Source: Multivorans sp965232105
GTDB taxonomy: Bacteria; Acidobacteriota; Thermoanaerobaculia; Multivoradales; Multivoraceae
Length of the DNA: 64,000 nt
Assembly: GCA_965232105.1 (NCBI GenBank)
Contig: OZ246956.1
Location: 868,001 to 932,000, forward strand
Direction: 5' to 3'
Part shown: positions 49,940 through 57,967 of the stretch, piece after piece
Layout: each line of letters starts with the position of its first letter
How positions within the stretch are numbered: position 1 is the first letter of the stretch
Translations under genes and position numbers: made by a program
The notes under the pieces: generated by a model
Databases searched by the model: none
Told to the model about the DNA's origin: nothing
What the model saw: the letters and a program-made list of their open reading frames with translations, nothing else

Positions 49940-51153
49940 TCGAAGGCGAAAGTGTCCCTTGCGGGGGTCGCCACCTCACCCTGGCGGTTGTGATGGGACC
50001 AGGGTTCACTCACTCCGTCCGTCACGTGGAGATTGAAGGCCAGGTCGGTCACCGGAGCCACGAACACCCATCGATGGCCGTTGTGGGCGCAGCCGTTCAG
50101 CACCTTGATCAGCACTTCCGCGTTGCCGCGGTTGAAGAACCAGAGCAGGCCTGATTCGCCCGAGGCCCAGATGCCGCCCTTGCCCTCGCCGACTTCCCCG
50201 CTCGGCGTTTCGTAGCAGAGCTGAACGTTGAAGCCGCCATCGAACGCGAGCGGCGTGGTCTGGGGCACACAGTCCGTGTAGCCCTCGCCGGAGGGCGGAC
50301 CCGGACCGGGGTCGGGTTCGGGGTCCGGCTCGGGATTGGGGCCAGGGTCGGGCTCAGGGTCCGGCTCGGGCTCCGGGTCGGGATGGTCAACGGCAAGTCG
50401 GATGCCATAGGCCGTGATGTCGGGATTCGTGTCGGCCTCCCAGGCCAGCCAGTCGTCGCCTTCCTCCGGGCGCGCCCGGAAGGCGCGCCTGCCGCCGCCC
50501 GGCCCGTTCTCGTCCGCCATCAGGAACTTCGTGTTGTCAGGAGGCGTGGCGCGCTGCCAGGCGACGGCCACCCACACGTTGCCGGCGTCGAGCGACAGAC
50601 CCTCCAGATCGCCCTCAAGCCGGAAGCAGGTGTACGTCCCCGCATCGAGTTGTGCGGTTACCACGAAATCGGCCAGCAGAGTTCCCGGCGTGCCGGCGCC
50701 GGAGTAGACGTTGAGCGAGAACTCCAGGTCGGCGTCCGTGTCAATCGACCCGCGGCCCATGCAGACGACCGCGTGGTCGACGGTTCCCGCCTCGGGCAAA
50801 CGGAAGCGCTGAGCCAGTTCGAACTCGAAGAGCGGCTCCCGGGTCGTGTCGTCTACCAGGTACAGGGCCGCCTCCAGATCGCCGTCGTCGTACTGGTAGA
50901 GCTCGGTGGCCGGCTGCGGGAGGCCGACTACTTCCCGGCTCGCCGACCGCACATCGCGCACACGGACGGACACGGGGGCACCGTCGGCCGGCAGGATGAG
51001 GCCTGAGCGAACGGCGCGGACTTGTGCTTGTGGGTCCGGGCCCACGGGAACCAGGAGGTCGCGGCCCGTCTGGGCAGCGAGCGGCGCCGCGAGCACGGCA
51101 GGCAGTGCGGCAAGAAGGATGAGAGAACGACGATCCAACATTTGGCGCACCAC
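49927..51153 (-). CDS. Secreted protein with Pro/Asp linker and C-terminal module
   Basis: 408 residues from GTG 51153, which has GAGGAGG 7 nt upstream; the later ATG at 51141 is 19 nt away. Signal peptide MLDRRSLILLAALPAVLAAP, cleaved after AAQ. A beta-rich domain (~60-250) holds ELYQYDDGDLEAALYLVDDT, VCMGRGSIDTDADLEFSLNV and VWVAVAWQRATPPDNTKFL, resembling bacterial pre-peptidase or carbohydrate-binding beta-sandwiches without a clear family. A PEPD/DPGP linker (~285-310) leads to the C-terminal module (SGLLWFFNRGNAEVLIKVLN, WVFVAPVTDLAFNLHVTDG). It forms an operon with the metalloprotease at 48212. Function unknown. Confidence 0.78.
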   Translation of the reverse strand: MVRQMLDRRSLILLAALPAVLAAPLAAQTGRDLLVPVGPDPQAQVRAVRSGLILPADGAPVSVRVRDVRSASREVVGLPQPATELYQYDDGDLEAALYLVDDTTREPLFEFELAQRFRLPEAGTVDHAVVCMGRGSIDTDADLEFSLNVYSGAGTPGTLLADFVVTAQLDAGTYTCFRLEGDLEGLSLDAGNVWVAVAWQRATPPDNTKFLMADENGPGGGRRAFRARPEEGDDWLAWEADTNPDITAYGIRLAVDHPDPEPEPDPEPDPGPNPEPDPEPDPGPGPPSGEGYTDCVPQTTPLAFDGGFNVQLCYETPSGEVGEGKGGIWASGESGLLWFFNRGNAEVLIKVLNGCAHNGHRWVFVAPVTDLAFNLHVTDGVSEPWSHHNRQGEVATPARDTFAFECPE

Positions 51154-51160
51154 GACGAGT

Positions 51161-51167
51161 CCTCCTC
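51161..51167 (-). promoter_or_regulatory. Strong ribosome binding site deciding a GTG start
   Basis: Minus-strand GAGGAGG lies 7 nt before GTG 51153 and 19 nt before the first ATG, so the GTG is preferred. Confidence 0.65.
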
Positions 51168-51284
51168 GATGTCCTTGAACGGCCTCTGCCCGGTCGGCAG
51201 AGCGCTTTGTAGTCGAGAGGTCTAGCCTTGCACAGCGCGTGCCAAGGAACACCGGGAAGGGCTCGCCGCATGGGTGCGGCAAAC

Positions 51285-51345
51285 TCGTGCGCGCCGCTTC
51301 GCGGCCGCGCCTCGGATGGCGGGCCGGCGCACCCAGTGCCGAGCG
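51285..51345. repeat. REP element (short form)
   Basis: GCGCGCCGCTTCGCGGCCGCGC hairpin followed by cggatggcgggccggcgcac and CACCCAGTG, in the gap between two module-bearing secreted genes. Confidence 0.8.
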
Positions 51346-51365
51346 GCCGGACGCTCAACTCGTGC

Positions 51366-52634
51366 CTACGGGGCGCAGGGGAAGGCCATGAGGTCCTGCA
51401 CCAGCTCGTGGTTGTCACCCGACCGGTTGTGGTACGCCTTCGTCGGGTTCCGGCCATCGTTGATGTACATGTTGAACGCCACGTCGGTCAACGCCGCCAT
51501 GTAGACCCAGCGGTGGCCGTTGTTGGCGCAGCCGTTGAGCACCTTGACGAAGACCTCCGCGTTGTTCCGGTCGAAGAAGTAGAGCAGGCCCGAGTTGTCC
51601 GACCCGTAAACGGCACTGGCGTCGTCCGTTTCCATCTTGGCCGTCTCGTAGCAGAGGCTGACCTTGATGTTGCCCTCGAAGGTGAGCGGCGCCATCGTGG
51701 GACGGCACGTAGAAGCGCCGAGGGGAGGCGGAGTGATCACGCCCGGATCGGGATCCGGCTCCGGCTCCGGCTCAGGGTCGGGGCCGGGGTCCGGACCGGG
51801 GTCGGGGGTCGGCGTAGTGCCGTGCGTGTACTCGACTTCCAAACGGACGCCGATCGCCTTGAGGCCGCTGGCGATCTGGGTGCGATCACTCCCGCGAGCA
51901 TTCGTCCATCCATCGATGAGCGCCTCTTCAGGAACCGGCAAGGTCCGGTGTCTCACCTCCGTTGCGTGGACGGCGTTGCCGACCCTGTCGACTTCCGCCT
52001 CGTCGTCGATCGTGTAGTGGTCACCGGCGAGACGCTTCAGCATGGCTCCGTTCCACTCGACGCCGACCCAGTGAGCGCCCCTTCTGAGCGACTTGCCGAC
52101 CAGATCCCCTCGCAGGAGGACGCAACTCTGATCACCCGCGCGCCTGATGTTGGCCTCGGTCCGGTAGCGGAGTCCACTACGACGACCCGGGTAGCTCACC
52201 TTGTTCACGGTGTCGTCCTCGTAGAAGCGCAGGCTGAAGTCGAGGGCCCGGCTCAGGTCAGCCTCAGGCCGGAGGAAACACACCCTCGCGTTGACCAGAA
52301 CGCCATCAGCCTTCATCACGAACCGTTGCGCCCACTCCATGAGGCCGCCGGACGTAACCGGTTGCAGGTGGGAGCCGGTCTCTTCAAAGTTCTCGAACTC
52401 ACCGTCGTCGTACTGAAGGATCTCCCTGACGTGGGTCGCCTGGTCGATAGCCGTCGGACCATCGTCCAGCGTGGCCCGGATGGTTACCGCTCCGTCCGAA
52501 GCCCCGCCCCGCAGAACCTGCTCCGCGTCCAGCAGGTCGATTCCCTGCTGGGCAGCGAGCGGTACCGAGGCGCATACCAGCAGAGCCGTCAGGCAGATCA
52601 GGGTTCGAACGATGCGGCGGTTGGTCGATCTCAT
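51366..52634 (-). CDS. Secreted protein with Pro/Asp linker and C-terminal module (paralog of previous)
   Basis: 422 residues; ATG 52634 preceded by GGAAAGGGAAG. Signal peptide MRSTNRRIVRTLICLTALLV, cleaved after AAQ. The body resembles the protein at 49927: REILQYDDGEFENFEETG, ALDFSLRFYEDDTVNKVSYP, RRGAHWVGVEWNGAMLKRLA. A (DP/EP)-repeat linker (~285-310) precedes the shared C-terminal module (NSGLLYFFDRNNAEVFVKVL, WVYMAALTDVAFNMYINDG). It is transcribed separately, with REP copies downstream. Probably extracellular; partner or substrate of the neighbouring metalloproteases is possible but not shown. Confidence 0.78.
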   Translation of the reverse strand: MRSTNRRIVRTLICLTALLVCASVPLAAQQGIDLLDAEQVLRGGASDGAVTIRATLDDGPTAIDQATHVREILQYDDGEFENFEETGSHLQPVTSGGLMEWAQRFVMKADGVLVNARVCFLRPEADLSRALDFSLRFYEDDTVNKVSYPGRRSGLRYRTEANIRRAGDQSCVLLRGDLVGKSLRRGAHWVGVEWNGAMLKRLAGDHYTIDDEAEVDRVGNAVHATEVRHRTLPVPEEALIDGWTNARGSDRTQIASGLKAIGVRLEVEYTHGTTPTPDPGPDPGPDPEPEPEPDPDPGVITPPPLGASTCRPTMAPLTFEGNIKVSLCYETAKMETDDASAVYGSDNSGLLYFFDRNNAEVFVKVLNGCANNGHRWVYMAALTDVAFNMYINDGRNPTKAYHNRSGDNHELVQDLMAFPCAP

Positions 52635-52741
52635 GGTCTTCCCTTTCCGGTGGGCACCGGCGTCAGGTCAGAAGTGTAGGTCTGTCAGTAGATTACGCCC
52701 AATGTATCGCAAAAGGCAAATCGGTTCGGAGCCCGGGGCGC

Positions 52742-55210
52742 CTACGGGGCCGAACAGGAGAACGCCTTGATGTCCTGGATCGGCTGGAACGGTGTGCCTG
52801 CGGGGTTCTCGTAGTGCTGTACCTTGTCGGTCTCGCTGTCCGTGACCGTCATCGTCACCGCCACGTCGGTCAGGCCGCCGGCGAACACCCAGCGGTGGCC
52901 GTTGATCCCGCATCCGTCGAGGACCTTGATCACCATCTCCACGTTGTTCGGGCCGAAGAACCAGTAGAGGCCGGTGTCCGCTGTGAGCGGCCAGGCCGTC
53001 GCGTCGCCGGCGCCGTCGGCCGTTTCCCAGCGGGCGCGCACGGCGAAGCGGCCGTCCTCGAGGCAGAGTGTGCGGTCGTCCGCCTCGCAGGCGCCGTTCC
53101 CCTGCGGCAGCGCGACCCGGCCGGCACGCGGCGCCTCGGCGAAGGACGAGGCGAACCGGGAGGTCCGGTTCGACCCTCCGCGCGCCGACTCCATCTCGCG
53201 ATCCGTCAGCAGGTAGCGGCTCTGGCCGTAGAGGTTCCCGCCCTGGGAGCAGACATCGAACGACTTGTTGTCCTGTACCGGCCGGAAGGGAGTGCCCGGC
53301 GGGTTGTAGTACGTCGCGGCGACTCCAGTCTCGGAATCGACCACGGTCATGATGACCTTCACGTCGGTCAGACCGCCGGCGTAGACCCAGTAGCGCTCGT
53401 TGAAGGAGCACCCGTCGAGGACCTTGACGACGAGTTCGATGTTGTCGGGCGAGAAGAACCAGAAGTCGCCGGTGTCATTGGTCAGCGCCTGCGCGTCGCT
53501 CCGGTCGCTGTCCTGGGAGGTTTCCCAACGCACCTCGACCCGGAAGCGGCCGTCGTTCAGGCACAGCGTGTCGTCGTCCTCCAGGCAAGCGGCGACTTCC
53601 GCGAAGGTCGTGGCGCCCGCTTCGGGCGTCGGGTCGGAGCTGCCGCGGTTGTTCCGCGCGACGACCTGGTAGGCGCGGTAGGTCTCGGGCGGGATGTTCT
53701 GGATCACCAGCGAGGTGCTGTTCCGGTCCAGGGTTGTGAGGAGCTCGAAGTCGCTGTCGACCATCCGCTCGTAGATCTCGAAGGCGGTCTCGTTGTTGGA
53801 GCGGTCACGCCAGCGGAGTTCGAGTTCGGTCTGGCTGATCGCGGTGACCGTGAAGTCGGTCGCCGCCGCGGGCACGACCGGACCCACCGGACCGATCTCG
53901 GGGTAGAGGGCGCGCACGGCGTTCCGGTCGTCCGCGTTGAGCCTCGCGCCGCGTCCGTCGCCGTGGGCGGTCGCGCGCATCAGGGCCTCGTTCGTCAGTC
54001 CGTCGCAGGCGGGACCGTCGATCGGGTTGCAGGAGTGAGCGATTCCCAGAGCGTGGCCGAGCTCGTGACCGATGATCTGCTCGAAGCCGCGCCGGGGGTT
54101 CGCCTTGGTGGCCAGCCAGTCCCCGAAGCCGTCCTGGGTCGTGATGTTCGACTCGACGATCTCAAGGGCCTGCCTGGATCCGCCCCCCGGGATCGAGTGC
54201 GGCTCGGTTGCCTGGGCGCAATAGAAGAACACCCAATTGATGGCCAGAACGCCGCCGAGCTGCGGATCGAAGGAACCCGCAATCTCGTCGTGGGGATCCT
54301 CGAAGCTGATCGAGTTCTGCTCGTCGACAGTGAGCGAGAACTCCTCGTTCGACCTGCCCAGGCTGAGCAATCTGGTGCGGCTCCGCGGATCGTCGTTCCA
54401 GGCCCGCATGGCGCCAAGCACCTGGGCCATGCCGCCGCCGGGCACACCGGGCTGACCTCCGGCCTGGACCACCAGACCGACGCCGCGATTGCGGTCGAAC
54501 TCCCGCCAGCGGATGGGCACGCCGACGCGGTCGCACTGGCCCGGCGATACGGTGAGCCGGAACGCCTCGGCGATCGCCGCCGGGTTCTCGCCCAGTTCAG
54601 GCGCGAAGTAGTCCGCCGGCCGTTCGAGGCCGCTGGCGCGGTCGGCGATCCAGCGCCGGAACGGCTCCGCCTCGCGCGGCTGGTTTGACTGCCGCTGCGC
54701 TGCCGGGCTGCCGGGCAGGGACATGTCCTCGACCAGCGACGCCTCCCGCAGCAGCACCGTGCCGCCGGGCAACGGCACCTCGAAGAACATGCCGAGGGAC
54801 AACTCGACCGTCCGGTAGACGGCGTTCGCCGGATCGAGGAAGAGCAGCACGCGGTCGCCCTCGGCGAGCGCCGGCAGGCCCATGATCGAACCGACCAGCC
54901 CGTCCGGCCCGCGGCCGCCCGGCTGGCGAACGACGATGATGCTGCCCGGGACGAAGCCCTTCAGCACCTCCTCGACCTGGAACAGGAAGTCGGTCGAGAG
55001 CAGTCCGTCGACCGGCGCCGGCTCCGCGGCCAGAACCTCGCCGAAGACGATCACCGGCGACCGGTCCACGAGGGACTCGTCGGTCGGCGTGACGTAGACA
55101 ATCGCTTCGGCGGGCGCCGGGATCAGAGCGGCCGCGATGAGCAGCGCGGCGAGGGCTGGCGCAACGGATGGCAGGCCGGCGCACCGAGGGAGCGCGGAGC
55201 GGAGAGACAT
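52742..55210 (-). CDS. Secreted metalloprotease with fibronectin-like domain and two C-terminal modules
   Basis: 822 residues; ATG 55210 begins MSLRSALPRCAGLPSVAPAL and a long hydrophobic signal peptide cleaved after AEA. The N-terminal domain (RSPVIVFGEVLAAEPAPVDG, EEVLKGFVPGSIIVVRQPGG) is shared with the protein at 48212. Zinc motif HELGHALGIAH at 382-392, then EALMRATAHGDGRGARLNAD. A fibronectin-III-like domain follows (~430-535: FTVTAISQTELELRWRDRSN, AYQVVARNNRGSS). Two copies of the terminal module end it (TLCLNDGRFRVEVRWETSQD...VLDGCSFNERYWVYAGGLT and TLCLEDGRFAVRARWETADG...VLDGCGINGHRWVFAGGLT). A REP fragment lies within the signal-peptide codons (~55165-55190). Extracellular endopeptidase of unknown substrate. 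Confidence 0.88.
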   Translation of the reverse strand: MSLRSALPRCAGLPSVAPALAALLIAAALIPAPAEAIVYVTPTDESLVDRSPVIVFGEVLAAEPAPVDGLLSTDFLFQVEEVLKGFVPGSIIVVRQPGGRGPDGLVGSIMGLPALAEGDRVLLFLDPANAVYRTVELSLGMFFEVPLPGGTVLLREASLVEDMSLPGSPAAQRQSNQPREAEPFRRWIADRASGLERPADYFAPELGENPAAIAEAFRLTVSPGQCDRVGVPIRWREFDRNRGVGLVVQAGGQPGVPGGGMAQVLGAMRAWNDDPRSRTRLLSLGRSNEEFSLTVDEQNSISFEDPHDEIAGSFDPQLGGVLAINWVFFYCAQATEPHSIPGGGSRQALEIVESNITTQDGFGDWLATKANPRRGFEQIIGHELGHALGIAHSCNPIDGPACDGLTNEALMRATAHGDGRGARLNADDRNAVRALYPEIGPVGPVVPAAATDFTVTAISQTELELRWRDRSNNETAFEIYERMVDSDFELLTTLDRNSTSLVIQNIPPETYRAYQVVARNNRGSSDPTPEAGATTFAEVAACLEDDDTLCLNDGRFRVEVRWETSQDSDRSDAQALTNDTGDFWFFSPDNIELVVKVLDGCSFNERYWVYAGGLTDVKVIMTVVDSETGVAATYYNPPGTPFRPVQDNKSFDVCSQGGNLYGQSRYLLTDREMESARGGSNRTSRFASSFAEAPRAGRVALPQGNGACEADDRTLCLEDGRFAVRARWETADGAGDATAWPLTADTGLYWFFGPNNVEMVIKVLDGCGINGHRWVFAGGLTDVAVTMTVTDSETDKVQHYENPAGTPFQPIQDIKAFSCSAP
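55165..55190. repeat. REP fragment in a signal-peptide coding region
   Basis: cggatggcaggccggcgcac, the terminal half of the long REP type, read in frame as part of the metalloprotease signal peptide. Confidence 0.6.
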
Positions 55211-55334
55211 GGCGATTAGACGATGCCTGGACATAGTGCAAGACCCCGCCCAGCACGGAAGGCAGGGCGAAACCGCTCGGATTCTAGCATTCTTGCCGGT
55301 TTCACGGCGGACCTGGGGGGAAGAACACCTGAGT

Positions 55335-56003
55335 TCAACGCACGGCGGCGGTGGCCCGTGCGGTCAGGTCGTCGAGCCGGGCGCCGAGTTCGAGCCGGGC
55401 CTCCTCCCGCTCGGCGTCGGTCGAGCCGCGATCGAGCACGATCGGTTCCCCTGCCGCGACCGCCACGCGGGTGAACGGGGCGCCGACGATCATCCGGTCC
55501 CAGCTCCTCAAACGCAGGCCGCGATCCGCGGCGAGCCCGGCGGGGACGATCGGCGCGCCGGACATGGCCGCCAGGACGATGCTCCCGGCCTTCGGCCTAC
55601 GCGCCGGTCCGCGCGGACCGTCGGGCATGAGCAACAGGGTCGACCGGTGCTTGACCAGCTCCCGGTAGAGGTTGAGCGCCGCCTCCCGGCCACCCCGGGA
55701 GGTCGAGCCGCGTGTGACCCGGATGCCCCACGCCCTGGCCACCCGCGCCGCGAGTTCACCGTCGGCGGAGTGGCTGGCGAGGATGGACACCGGGCCGCCG
55801 GCCGGCAGCAGGCGCCGGCGCACGAGCAGCAGCGACAGGGCCGCCTGTTCGTGCCAGCAGGCCAGCATCGCGGGCGGCTCGAGGACGCGGTCGAGGTGCG
55901 CGACGCCCTCGAGGCGGTGCAGGCGGTAGGAGGCCGTGAGAGTCCGGGAGAGGAGGCGGACCGCCACCGCGGCGGCCGGAACGGCGGCGCCGCGGACTTT
56001 CAA
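55335..56003 (-). CDS. Lysophospholipid acyltransferase-like protein (DUF374 family)
   Basis: 222 residues. DUF374 motifs: LACWHEQAALSLLLVRRRLL (the HxxxxD-type region as WHE), ILASHSADGELAARVARAWG, RVTRGSTSRGGREAALNLYR, LLLMPDGPRGPARRPKAGSI and APIVPAGLAADRGLRLRSWD. Such enzymes acylate lipid A or other glycerolipid acceptors at the cytoplasmic membrane. The start appears to be TTG 56003, overlapping the ACP stop (TTGA). It is the last gene of the exporter-FAAL-ACP-acyltransferase operon, so its acyl donor may be the acyl-ACP made by the neighbouring genes (inference). Confidence 0.88.
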   Translation of the reverse strand: MKVRGAAVPAAAVAVRLLSRTLTASYRLHRLEGVAHLDRVLEPPAMLACWHEQAALSLLLVRRRLLPAGGPVSILASHSADGELAARVARAWGIRVTRGSTSRGGREAALNLYRELVKHRSTLLLMPDGPRGPARRPKAGSIVLAAMSGAPIVPAGLAADRGLRLRSWDRMIVGAPFTRVAVAAGEPIVLDRGSTDAEREEARLELGARLDDLTARATAAVR

Positions 56004-56230
56004 CCGACACCGGCGGCGTAGTCGAGGACATCGCCGACGGTCTCCAACGCGGCGGCGTCTTCGTCGCTGATCTCGACGTTCAGGGCCTCCTCGAGTTCGA
56101 TCAGCAGTTCGAGCTGCTTGGGCGAGTCGATGCCGAGATCGGCCACGAGGTCGTGTTCGGGGCGCAGGTCGCCTTCGCCGCGGCCGCTGGCGCGGGCGAG
56201 TACCTTGCTCGCTGCTGCACGTGAGTCCAC
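56000..56230 (-). CDS. Acyl carrier protein
   Basis: 76 residues. Helix I and loop precede LVADLGIDSPKQLELLIELE, where the Ser of DSPKQ is the 4'-phosphopantetheine site; VEISDEDAAALETVGDVLDY gives the acidic helix III. GTG 56230 follows the FAAL stop by 54 bp. As a stand-alone ACP coded between an acyl-AMP ligase and an acyltransferase, it most likely carries the acyl chain from one to the other rather than serving bulk fatty acid synthesis (inference from neighbours). Confidence 0.92.
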   Translation of the reverse strand: MDSRAAASKVLARASGRGEGDLRPEHDLVADLGIDSPKQLELLIELEEALNVEISDEDAAALETVGDVLDYAAGVG

Positions 56231-56284
56231 TGCTCTTCGGTTCCTGTGTCCGCCCGGCGGCTGCCGGGTCCAGCGGGGCCCAGG

Positions 56285-57967
56285 TCAGAAGTCGGCCGCG
56301 AGATCGCCTCGAAGGTACTGCTCGCGGAGCGACCGGCGCCGGACCTTGCCGCTGCTGGTGCGCGGAATCCTACCGCGTCGCACGAGGAGCAGATCGGCGA
56401 GCTGGATGCCCAGGGCGCGGCCGACGCTGCGGCCGACTTCGCTGCGCAGCAGCCCGGGGCCGTCCCCGCCGCCGGTCTCCATCACGAGGACCGCCCGCTC
56501 GCCGTGAGGCGCGTCGACGGAGAAGGCGGCGGCGCGCTCCCTGCCGCCGGCGCCGAGGACCGACTCGGCGACCCACTCGATCTCGTGCGGCATCACGTTC
56601 GAGCCGCCGAGGATGAGCAGCTCCTTCGTGCGGCCGGTGATGTGGACTTCGCCGGCAGGGCTCAGGAAACCCAGGTCGCCGGTGTAGAGCCAGCCGTGGC
56701 GCAGCACCTCGGCGGTCGCTCCGGGGTCGTTCCAGTAGCCCAGCATGGTCGAGGGCGACCGCAGCCGGATCTCGCCGACTTCCCCCGCCGGCAGGGCGCG
56801 GCCGTCGGGCGCCGCGATCTCGATCGCGGTGCGGTCCATCGGCGGGCCGTTCGACGTGACCTCGGGGCCGCCGCCGGACGGCGCCGCGGTGTGCAGGCCG
56901 TCCACGGTCTGGCTGATCGAGATGAGCAGGGTGTTCTCGGCCATGCCGTAGGCGGCGCGCAGCGCGCCCGGATCGAGGCCCGCGCGCTCGAAATGGCGGC
57001 TGAACTCCGACATCGTCTCCTGCCGGACCAACTCGGAACCGCTGCACACGTCGCGCCAGCCGCTCAGGTCGAGCGTCTCGAGGCGGTCGGCGCCGACCCG
57101 CTCGACGCACTGGCGGAAGGAGAAGTTCGGGGCCGCCGACATCGCCGTCTTCGTGCGCCTGAACTGCTCCAGCCACACCCAGGGCCGGGCCAGAAAAGCG
57201 CGCGGGTTGAGCATGATCAGGTCGGCTCCGGTGAGCAGGGAACCGAGCAGGCAGCCGCCGAGCCCCATGTCGTGGTAGAGCGGCAGCCACCCGACGAGGG
57301 CGTCCATGAGCTGCCCGCCGCGCGGAATCGCCACCGCTTCCATGCTGGCGCGGGCGCTCCAGGTCGCCGCCGCGTGGCCCACGACCACCGCCCTCTGGTG
57401 ACCGGTGGAACCGCTCGTCATCTGCAGGAAGGCCGGATCGTCGCCGCGCGGCGGCCGCGTGGCCGGCACGGGCGACGGGCTGGTCGCGGCCAGGGCGGAC
57501 TGGGACAGGAGGTTCGGCCGCGGCCCTCCCGCCGGCCCGGCGGAAGCGATCTCCAGGACCTGATCGCTGACGCCGTCCGTACAGACCATGAAGCGGGCAT
57601 CGAGCAGCTCGTTCACCGCCAGCGCCTTCTCGATCTGGTTGCGGGGCGAGCCGAGCGCCCGCGGCGGCGCGACCGCCGCCGGCAGCGCGCCGAGGCGCAC
57701 CGCGCCGAACCAGACCTCGAACCAGGGCCACGACGTGGGCAGGCACACCAGGACGCGGTCGCCGGGGCGGACGCCGAGGGTGACCAGACGGCCCGCGGCG
57801 GCCTCGATTTCGTCCAGCAGGAAGGGCCAGGTACGCCGCCCCTCCACCCGGCCGCGGCTGTCGATCAGCGTGATGCCGCGCCCCGGCCACACCGAAGCCG
57901 CGCGTCGCAGGGCCTCCAGCAGGGTCTCGGGGTGGTGCTCGGGGTTGCCGGCGCCTGAATCAGCCAT
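56285..57967 (-). CDS. Fatty acyl-AMP ligase (FAAL-type AMP-dependent synthetase)
   Basis: 560 residues. Activates a fatty acid to acyl-AMP for transfer to a carrier protein. A3-like loop LQMTSGSTGHQRAVVVGH (lacks the usual Lys after the STG motif), WLPLYHDMGLGGCLLGSLLT typical of FAAL, AAYGMAENTLLISISQ, GWLYTGDLGFLSPAGEVHIT and RIPRTSSGKVRRRSLREQYL with the catalytic Lys. The YHDMG and AENT motifs favour FAAL over acyl-CoA ligase. Its start overlaps the exporter stop by 8 bp, and an acyl carrier protein gene follows, which supports loading of that ACP. Confidence 0.9.
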   Translation of the reverse strand: MADSGAGNPEHHPETLLEALRRAASVWPGRGITLIDSRGRVEGRRTWPFLLDEIEAAAGRLVTLGVRPGDRVLVCLPTSWPWFEVWFGAVRLGALPAAVAPPRALGSPRNQIEKALAVNELLDARFMVCTDGVSDQVLEIASAGPAGGPRPNLLSQSALAATSPSPVPATRPPRGDDPAFLQMTSGSTGHQRAVVVGHAAATWSARASMEAVAIPRGGQLMDALVGWLPLYHDMGLGGCLLGSLLTGADLIMLNPRAFLARPWVWLEQFRRTKTAMSAAPNFSFRQCVERVGADRLETLDLSGWRDVCSGSELVRQETMSEFSRHFERAGLDPGALRAAYGMAENTLLISISQTVDGLHTAAPSGGGPEVTSNGPPMDRTAIEIAAPDGRALPAGEVGEIRLRSPSTMLGYWNDPGATAEVLRHGWLYTGDLGFLSPAGEVHITGRTKELLILGGSNVMPHEIEWVAESVLGAGGRERAAAFSVDAPHGERAVLVMETGGGDGPGLLRSEVGRSVGRALGIQLADLLLVRRGRIPRTSSGKVRRRSLREQYLRGDLAADF

